From: Rhabditophanes sp. KR3021
Taxonomy: Eukaryota; Nematoda; Chromadorea; Rhabditida; Alloionematidae
Assembly (NCBI GenBank): GCA_963281155.1
Contig: CAUJLY010000006.1
Coordinates: 186,001 to 250,000 of the forward strand
DNA: 64,000 nt
Direction of reading: 5' to 3'
Shown: one piece after another, positions 57,549 to 64,000 of the stretch
Position numbering within the stretch: position 1 is the stretch's first letter
Layout: each line of letters opens with the position of its first letter
The notes under the pieces: model-generated
The model's database searches: none
What the model was told of the DNA's origin: nothing
What the model saw: the letters and a program-made list of their open reading frames with translations, nothing else
Translations under genes and position numbers: made by a program

Positions 57549-58850
57549 TTCTATAATTAAAAAGATACACTTTAATAAGAGTAAAATAAAAGTAGAATCA
57601 GTGAGTATAACTGCAAAAAGAATGACTGTATTAGCTTAAAGTAAGTCAACCTAGTAAACATGCTGACCATTACACCACGGACGCCGTTGATGAAGATGCT
57701 TCAGAAGTTTTCTTCCGTTAATTCTACTCATATTATTCATGAAAGTCCGTAAATTAGTAAATTAGTTTGTCTGTAACATTTTTTCGTTTATTTTTTAGAC
57801 GCCTGCTAATGACATTTAAAAATAAGCTATAACTCAAAGGGTTAGCTCGCAAACGTGAGAGGCAAAAGACAACCTATACTGAAAAATTACTTTTTTTGTA
57901 AAAATCGGTGTTAATGAGGTAAAATAGGTGTGTATGGGATAGAAAAGAGTGTTGTGCAATGTAATACAGTCTATGGCATAGCCCCGGTGATATAGGGTGA
58001 GGGAGGGGGTCAAAAATATATTTTAGTGTTTTATACAATTTTGAAGACGAGAACAGGAACAATTAAGCTTATCATGTGAGGTTGGCACTTGAGGTAGTCA
58101 TGGCATGACCGAGGTGCCATAGGTCAATTGTCTCCCTGGCCCAAATGTCAGGACACCATCTATCAGACAAATTTAAAGAATGCTTTTGTAAATCCTGATT
58201 TTCAAAAACATGCTATGGGAGATGGAATACATTTTGTAAATTCATTAACTATTTATTCTCATTATCTTTTTTAGTATGATCTTGTTGACTAGATATGTTT
58301 TTATGACTTGGCAAATTTCACAATAATAATTGTTGTTTACAGAAAATGTTCAAAATATCTAAAAGAAATCTCAGGTTCAATAACTCCTGAAACCCAACAA
58401 ATTCATGAGGATATATAATGTTTAAGGTATTACACTACTTTTTTGAGACGCACTTTATGTAGTTATTTTTGCAATATACATATTTTGCATTACCGTGTGA
58501 ATGGGTGAGACTTGTGTGTTGTTTACTGCTTTAACCCCATTTTTAAACTCAGCTCTCTTCTTATTCTTGCTTACAAAACATCAAAATATTTTAAAAAAAT
58601 TACTTAGAATAATTGGTATCAATATTGGCAGTTCAACAATTGCTTCCTCCCAAACATGAGGAACAATATTTTTTATCTATATTCGTCAAACATGTTTTAT
58701 AAATTTTGTACAAAATATAAAATATTAATACGCGTATTTAACACTTTTGAAATGAAAAGTACTTTTGTTATTATCGCTCCTCGTCCAATTTATGTAGTAG
58801 CTGTTGTCACTTTATTGTCTTATTAACTAATTTCGGAGATAAAACTACGG
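57549..58850. other. Intergenic with a tRNA-like 5' half
   Basis: On the minus strand at about 57690-57640, CCGTGGTGTAATGGTCAGC equals the 5' half of a tRNA-Gln-like gene, but no matching acceptor strand or T-arm follows. GC-richer patches with short inverted repeats lie at 57960-58010 and 58080-58160. No protein gene is recognised. Confidence 0.35.
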
Positions 58851-59157
58851 ATATATACCTGATGTAATTTCAAAAAATCCTGCTTCAGTCGTGCCTCCTG
58901 AACATAATAAACGTTATATTTCCACGTATCGAAGAATGGGTTTCTGGAACAACTCAATTTTACAATTAGCGAAAGATTGTTTAATTATATTTTACACTTA
59001 TCTTTTAGTTTCATCAAATCAAATCCAAATTGATAACAAAAACCCATTTGTTGGATATAATTGAGTTCAAATGAGAATGTTCTACAATGTGCCGATTGAA
59101 TCCATGATGCAGCAGGATATGTTGGTTTATATAAAAGAAGAAATTGTAATTAATATT
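58850..59157 (+). pseudogene. C-terminal relic of an IgGFc-binding-like gene (cluster copy 1)
   Basis: Across several frames the segment gives EEWVSGTTQFY, AKDC, SSNQIQID and finally IHDAAGYVGLYKRRNCN-stop, which lines up with EEWVNGTTQFYTLSKDC, PNQIQVD and HDAAGYVAGYNRR of the intact gene at 61365. At least three indels and a TGA occur. Only the last quarter of the gene is recognisable. Confidence 0.65.
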
Positions 59158-59439
59158 TTGTTATCATTTTGTTCTCTGTAAGCCATTTTATTTTAAATAA
59201 ATATCATTCAATACACACACTTCATAATCTTCTATGATTATCTTAGTAACATTAAGTGATTCACCATTATCTGATTAAATATATTGAAAAATCCAACCTT
59301 AGCGAAAATTAACATACTTAAATCACACAACTATGATACAGTTTGATTAATCATAGTCATTTTTATCATATATTAGTAAAATAAATTTGATAACAAGGTG
59401 TATATAAGAAAAATTGAAAATAAATTAATCAAAAAAAGA

Positions 59440-60446
59440 AGTATTCAACTGTTACAGCTTTTGTTTTTATTGCTTTCATCGCTTCACTTGGATCAACGGC
59501 CGATACAGATGGCACAGACTTGTTTTTTCATTTTCTAGGTTTCATGATAACGACTTTCAATGGGAATCAGCAGTCACGTCTATTGTAATTATTCCCTTGA
59601 TTAAGGATACAAAATGTTTCATTACACATACTCAAAATTCGAATAATAAAACTGTTCAGATGCAAACTAACGCAATTTTGGGAAAAACAAATGCCGTAAG
59701 TATTTTTTTCTTTCCAAATACTTACTTTCTATTATAAGTTCTGTTGCCAGTCAAAGGGATCTATTTCAAAGCACCAATGTATTTGAATCTTACTTACGCT
59801 AGGAGTTTCGAAGATTTTAGAATATTTCTGAATTGCAAGGATGAAGTTAAGCTTATCGCTAGTTACTCGGATCCCGTTTCTGAAAGTAGCGAATTATTGA
59901 TTGTTCCTTCAATCAAAACAGCTGGAACTTATTATTTTGTTGACACTATAACTACATCAAATATTGGAAGTGGAATTGTTACTATTTTGCCTATAACTAA
60001 GCAAGGTGGTATAATTTGGTTGGTAATAAATTCTTATAAGGATGGGATTAATTCGTTCACTAAAAATGTGCAATACGATACCTCTATTGGCTCAAATCAG
60101 TACATTATCGCTGTAACTCAATTTGATAAAGATGTTACGATCCAAATTTTTGCTAGTTCTCCAATCATGCTTACGTCAACAACAACTAATGACAATCCAT
60201 GATGTAATACTGGAGAACAGTTATGTTATCAAAATTGTGTAACGTTTATGCAATGTGACGCAATTTTGCCAAAACCCGATCAAAGAATGATCACGAACAA
60301 TGTCACAACCAGGCTTTACCAGTCAAAGGATATGGAATTCACACATTTGAAAATCCAGGAAATTATGTTTGTATGTCACTTGCAGCAAAATCACAAGTGC
60401 GTTTGATGCTGCTGGTTACGTTGTTGGATTCAATCAACGGAAATAA
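59440..60446 (+). pseudogene. IgGFc-binding-like pseudogene (cluster copy 2)
   Basis: A TATATAAG box (59401) precedes a hydrophobic leader without ATG (FVFIAFIASLGST), then ADTDGTDLFF and, one frame over, DFQWESAVTSIVIIPLIKD. A 43-nt intron-like stretch (59696-59738) does not keep phase. The long frame 59744-60202 matches the middle of the intact copy (FLNCKDEVKLIASYSD, LLIVPSIKTAGTYYFVD). After a TGA at 60200, the part from PKPDQRMITNN jumps straight to LPVKGYGIHTFENPG. That is an internal deletion of about 110 residues. It ends near VVGFNQRK. Confidence 0.75.
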
Positions 60447-60631
60447 ATAGCATATATTTAAAATAAATAATTCAATATTGATAGATATAACTAAGAAATT
60501 AAATAATGTGGTTTACGTCACAATTCAAATAAACATAAATTTTCTACCTTGATGCTTTTTAAAATTAATATTATGCGTGGTAAAAATATTTTATATTTTA
60601 AATAAATCAAAAATATCAAATTATAATTGAT

Positions 60632-60823
60632 TTAACAATCTTCTTTCAAGATACAGTTTCCTTCACTATTATAACGATATTCTTCCTTGCAATAGCATCC
60701 TTCAGGTTTGCATTGATCTGTACATATTATAGGTTCATCTCCATTGGCACAAGTTGGAATACAAGGTCCATATGGAGAATAATATATATTATTTTCTGGA
60801 CAGTCAGAAGCTGAACTTCCAAG
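60632..60823 (-). CDS. TIL-type cysteine-rich protease-inhibitor domain (3' exon)
   Basis: Read from 60823, the frame gives SDCPENNIYYSPYGPCIPTC, then CTDQCKPEGCYCKEEYRYSEGNCILKEDC and a stop at 60632. The spacing of ten cysteines, the G-C-x-C pair and the G-x-C-I-x-x-x-x-C end fit the trypsin-inhibitor-like (TIL) domain, which inhibits serine proteases. No in-frame ATG is present, so a 5' exon with signal peptide must lie further upstream (above 60830), but I could not place it. It lies antisense between two IgGFc-like copies. Confidence 0.7.
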   Translation of the reverse strand, partial: LGSSASDCPENNIYYSPYGPCIPTCANGDEPIICTDQCKPEGCYCKEEYRYNSEGNCILKEDC

Positions 60824-61323
60824 GTGTATTATTTATATTTGTTTCTTTTTTAACACATATTTAAATAGTGGATTCATTTGTTACATATGATTACTTCTAT
60901 AATCTTTGATTATAATAGCAATTATCATACTCAAATAGTAAATTTATACAAACTAATATATTCACATTTTGTTTTGTAAAAACTTAATAAATCCTCTCAA
61001 CAACTAATTATCAGTTGAAACATTCACCCTATTCCTTATATGAAAGTTATTTTATTATTAATGCAAAATGTTTGTTTCAATAAATATAATTTAGTGCGAC
61101 CAAGCCTTAATTTATAGTCATATTGCTACTTATATGATAAAATAACTTAAAATACACGGAATAAAGTATTTTCGCCCACAATGATAATTGTGTGAACGGT
61201 AATATGTTCAAATATACTTTTAAAGGGTGGGTGTAGTAAGATTAGAAAAAATCTTGTGCACTGATTATAATGCTTTATTTAAATCATTTTAGTCACAAAA
61301 TGCTGAATTGATAACAATTTCAG

Positions 61324-61331
61324 TATAAAAA
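61324..61331 (+). promoter_or_regulatory. TATA box of the intact IgGFc-like gene
   Basis: TATAAAAA lies 34 bp before the ATG at 61365. Confidence 0.45.
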
Positions 61332-61364
61332 GAAAAGAAAAAGAATTATGAAAAGACAAATAAA

Positions 61365-62810
61365 ATGGTCAACTCAACTTTTATTGTTTTTTGCCTAATT
61401 GGATTATTAGGATGTATTGGAAATGCTGCTGATACAGATGGCACAGATTTTGTCTATTCCTTCATTAATTATGAGGATCATAACTTAAAGATTGATTATG
61501 TAGCCGTATCTTTTGTAATCATTCCTTCTGCTCACGACGCTTTATGTTCTATCAAGTACACAAATATTTCCAGTAACAAACCGGTTATTATTAAGAAAAA
61601 AGCCATTTATGGAAAAACAAATGAGATTCCATTACGAGTACGTGATGTTCTTAATTTAGTGTCTGAAGCATCTGACAGTGTTTCTTTGGCTCATACAACT
61701 GATACCAGAATCTTCGTTAATTGTGATAATGAAATAAAGCTAATTGCAAGATATTCCGATGTCTATCAAAGTTTCGGAGACATTTCAATTGTTCCAAGTA
61801 TTTCAAATTCAGGAAAATATTATTTCCTAGATTACATGACTTCGACTTATGCTGGAAATGGAATTATTAATATTTTGCCAGTAAGTCAAAAAGAAGGAAC
61901 AATTGAATTGACAATCACCACTTATCAAGATGGAATCGTGTATCTTAATACAGATGTTCAATTTAATACTTCAATGGGTTCAACTCAATATTATATCAGC
62001 AGAAATAGAAATGGAAGTTATGTAACAGTTGAAATTGTTGCTAGTTCTGATATCATGATTTCGTTTGTCATTCCTTACGCTTCAACCACTGATGGTGAAT
62101 TTCTTCCATGTGACAAAGATCAAAAAAATCCCTGCAGTTTTGACTACGTTTCTTTCATGCCCGTCCCAACTACTCAAACATGTGGTTCAATTTTATTAGA
62201 TGTTGATCAAAGAATGATTGTTAATAATTTCACTGCGAGACTTTATGTAACATCGCCAAACTTTAATTGTGAAACCAAACAATATATTACTATTTATGAT
62301 GACGCAAATAACTTTGAAGGAGTGAATACAATCGTGGATATTATGGATCCAACAACTATTTCCTTGGTAGATAACACTCAAGCTGCTGTATCCGGCTATG
62401 ATGGACTAGTTCCGGCTTATAGATTTGGTACTATTTCTAAATATCCTGATGCAGTTATGCCTCATGGACATTTTGGTCATTATGTTCCAAGCACGGAAGA
62501 GTGGGTAAATGGCACAACTCAATTTTATACCTTGTCAAAAGATTGTTCAATCGAAATTTACACTCTTTCATCTGTTTTACCAAACCAAATCCAAGTTGAT
62601 GGAAAGAAATTAGCAACTGGATTCAGCCAAATTCAAATGAAAATGCTCAATTCCCAATATCAACAATTTATTGTACCAATGAAAGGATATGGTCTTCATA
62701 CAATTAATATGACAAAAACTTATGTTTTTTACGTTGTTTGTTCTAATGTCAATGGAATTCATGATGCTGCTGGATATGTTGCTGGATATAATCGGAGACA
62801 TCGTAATTAA
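61365..62810 (+). CDS. Secreted IgGFc-binding-like protein (cluster copy 3, intact)
   Basis: An uninterrupted 481-residue, intronless frame. The signal peptide (MVNSTFIVFCLIGLLGCIGNA) is followed by ADTDGTDFVYSFINYE. Repeated beta-type units follow: FVNCDNEIKLIARYSD, IVPSISNSGKYYFLD, INILPVSQ, STQYYISRN, then a CGSILLDVDQRMIVNNF block, GHFGHYVPSTEEWVNGTTQF, LSKDCSIEIY and the end AGYVAGYNRRHRN. The pattern corresponds to the N-terminal domain of IgGFc-binding proteins, without any VWD repeats. Seven potential N-glycosylation sites are visible. It is the best reference for reading the four damaged relatives in this window. The role in worms is unknown; a surface or mucus-like function is only inferred. 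Confidence 0.75.
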   Translation: MVNSTFIVFCLIGLLGCIGNAADTDGTDFVYSFINYEDHNLKIDYVAVSFVIIPSAHDALCSIKYTNISSNKPVIIKKKAIYGKTNEIPLRVRDVLNLVSEASDSVSLAHTTDTRIFVNCDNEIKLIARYSDVYQSFGDISIVPSISNSGKYYFLDYMTSTYAGNGIINILPVSQKEGTIELTITTYQDGIVYLNTDVQFNTSMGSTQYYISRNRNGSYVTVEIVASSDIMISFVIPYASTTDGEFLPCDKDQKNPCSFDYVSFMPVPTTQTCGSILLDVDQRMIVNNFTARLYVTSPNFNCETKQYITIYDDANNFEGVNTIVDIMDPTTISLVDNTQAAVSGYDGLVPAYRFGTISKYPDAVMPHGHFGHYVPSTEEWVNGTTQFYTLSKDCSIEIYTLSSVLPNQIQVDGKKLATGFSQIQMKMLNSQYQQFIVPMKGYGLHTINMTKTYVFYVVCSNVNGIHDAAGYVAGYNRRHRN

Positions 62811-63808
62811 TTTTTATTAAATATTTTGTTTAATACAATTTCCTTCCAAATAAATAACATTCAATACACACATTTCCTTATCTGTAGTGTTATCAATTTT
62901 TAACTGATAAAATTGATTGAAATGATTATCTTTAATAAAAAATGCATCCTTAGAGTGCAAAACTTCTCTGTATGTAGTTCATAATTATCTTATGTATGAA
63001 ATTTAATACTTTTATAAATAAATTGTGTCAAGTTTGTTTTATATTTTTTGATAATTTGTAACAGTCTATTCCTCAATAAACCAAAAAACAACTTGTTAAT
63101 GAATTACCAATTACAGCATATGTATATGGATGTACATTCAAACTTCCTTCATGCACAACTACTTTTAATTTAATAATATAATTTTAATATTCCATAAATA
63201 TTTCTTCAATTAATAATTTCTTTACTTAATAAATACACTTTTTTTAACTTGTTTCTATATTCAAACATACCATTTATTAAAATACCTAATTACTATTATA
63301 GATCTTGATACTACATAACAGCAAAGTTGATTATAAATTGTGTGTAAACATTTGTTAGTTGCACATATTATGTCCTACTTCCGATTATCACACTAGATCA
63401 TATAAAAGACGAACAAAAAGAGACTAAGACGGTTTAAAAAACCCAGTTTGAGGTTAGTATGCGTTCAGGATTCTATATGAATTCTGTTGGCAAATTTTGG
63501 AAGGAGATTTAAAAAGATCTCTAAAAAAGAACCAAAGAATGACGAATTGATTTTCCATTTTACAATCACTCGCTTGATGCCAGAATGTCAAGCTAACTGA
63601 ATTTTGTAATAGACATTTTTGGAAAAAGTTTTATATTCATCTTTCAATACTCATTTTGATTTTTAAGTGTCTAAACAAATACAAGTACGTATAAAAATGT
63701 TCGATTACTTGATCTCGCAGATCATCTATAAAAATTATTTCTAATAAACTTTACTTGACATTTAGAACGTTCTAAAAATAATGGCGCTAATCTTTTTAAA
63801 ACTTTTGA
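62811..63808. other. Intergenic, no gene seen
   Basis: AT-rich spacer between the IgGFc-like gene and a converging exon. I see nothing else in it. Confidence 0.45.
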
Positions 63809-63997
63809 TTACAAGGAAAAATCATCAGCTTTCATTCGGAAAGTATAACCATCAAATGCAGTGTATTTGTTTGTTAGGAAAAAGTATGCATCTTTTTGAT
63901 AGAACCCATTTTTGAAGATTGTTGATTTGTCACAAGGGAGAGTGCATTGCTTTTTGCAAAAATTTGAAAATGTTAAGTATTTTAATAAAGTGATAAA
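63809..63997 (-). CDS. 3' exon of an unknown gene continuing beyond the window
   Basis: Bounded by a splice-like TAG at the window edge and a stop at 63809. The reading SNFCKKQCTLPCDKSTIF, then NGFYQKDAYFFLTNKYTAFDG and FRMKADDFSL, is cysteine-bearing and clean. The family is not recognised. Confidence 0.4.
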   Translation of the reverse strand, partial: FITLLKYLTFSNFCKKQCTLPCDKSTIFKNGFYQKDAYFFLTNKYTAFDGYTFRMKADDFSL

Positions 63998-64000
63998 CTA

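Noticed and set aside
57640..57690. A functional tRNA-Gln gene
   Set aside because: Only the 5' half with the A box is recognisable; the acceptor 3' strand and T-arm are missing.
1..64000. Programmed +1 frameshifting or a variant genetic code as explanation for the broken genes
   Set aside because: The shifts occur at unrelated sequences and in both directions, and TAA, TAG and TGA all appear as internal stops while also ending intact genes. No common slippery site is seen.

Overview
The window looks like nuclear DNA of a nematode. It is very AT-rich. Its genes are split by very short GT..AG introns (29-50 nt in the cases I could place), and the families present are typical nematode ones: serpentine chemoreceptors (Srg/Srv-, Str/Srd- and Srt-like), an astacin with prodomain, EGF and CUB regions, ET-module-like cysteine repeats, a UDP-glucuronosyltransferase, a thaumatin-like protein, an S28 serine carboxypeptidase, a TIL inhibitor domain and IgGFc-binding-like secreted proteins. 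I saw no rRNA gene, no bacterial operon and no CRISPR array. I cannot name the species. The AT-richness and family mix would suit a clade IV (tylenchine/panagrolaimid/strongyloidid) worm, but that is a guess.

Layout. 0-4 kb: relics (tail of an IgGFc-like membrane protein, a frameshifted GIY-YIG nuclease gene, a LINE-like tail, an element ORF with a SEQ..E.LH motif). 4-10 kb: chemoreceptor genes and fragments, with a deleted hAT element between them. 10.3-12.2 kb: a five-exon cysteine-rich surface protein. 12.8-13.3 kb: a decayed papain-family protease. 13.8-15.3 kb: an intact S28 protease. 16-18.3 kb: a pogo-like MITE and a broken UGT gene. 19-20.6 kb: a three-exon astacin. 22-25.6 kb: a 3.7-kb MULE transposon whose transposase runs into a Ulp1-like protease. 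26-28.4 kb: a Pif1 helicase relic and an intact multi-KH (vigilin-like) gene. 29-29.85 kb: a second deleted hAT element with target duplication. 31-36.4 kb: an IgGFc-like gene, a BTB/BACK-like relic, a small secreted protein, a tRNA-Tyr pseudogene and a thaumatin-like gene. 37.7-40.2 kb: a 21-bp coding repeat, a 740-bp foldback element and a truncated SAS-6-like gene. 43.6-45.6 kb: a large secreted protein of unknown family. 46.5-48.7 kb: a hAT transposase relic. 50-53 kb: a CHK-kinase-like fragment and a repeat-like protein gene. 53.8-55 kb: a second SEQ..E.LH element. 55.5-57.5 kb: an Srt receptor and an HNH-type gene. 58.8-62.8 kb: a tandem IgGFc-like cluster (relic, pseudogene, intact gene) with a TIL inhibitor.

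The most striking general property is that most genes, although otherwise well preserved, carry one to three single-base indels or one in-frame stop. The genes intact from start to stop are the S28 protease, the KH protein and the last IgGFc-like gene. Either this is a decaying accessory region, or the assembly has residual base errors; the two explanations must be separated before any gene here is called dead. The genes do not form a pathway. Most encode secreted, surface or sensory proteins, as expected of a fast-evolving chromosome-arm region.
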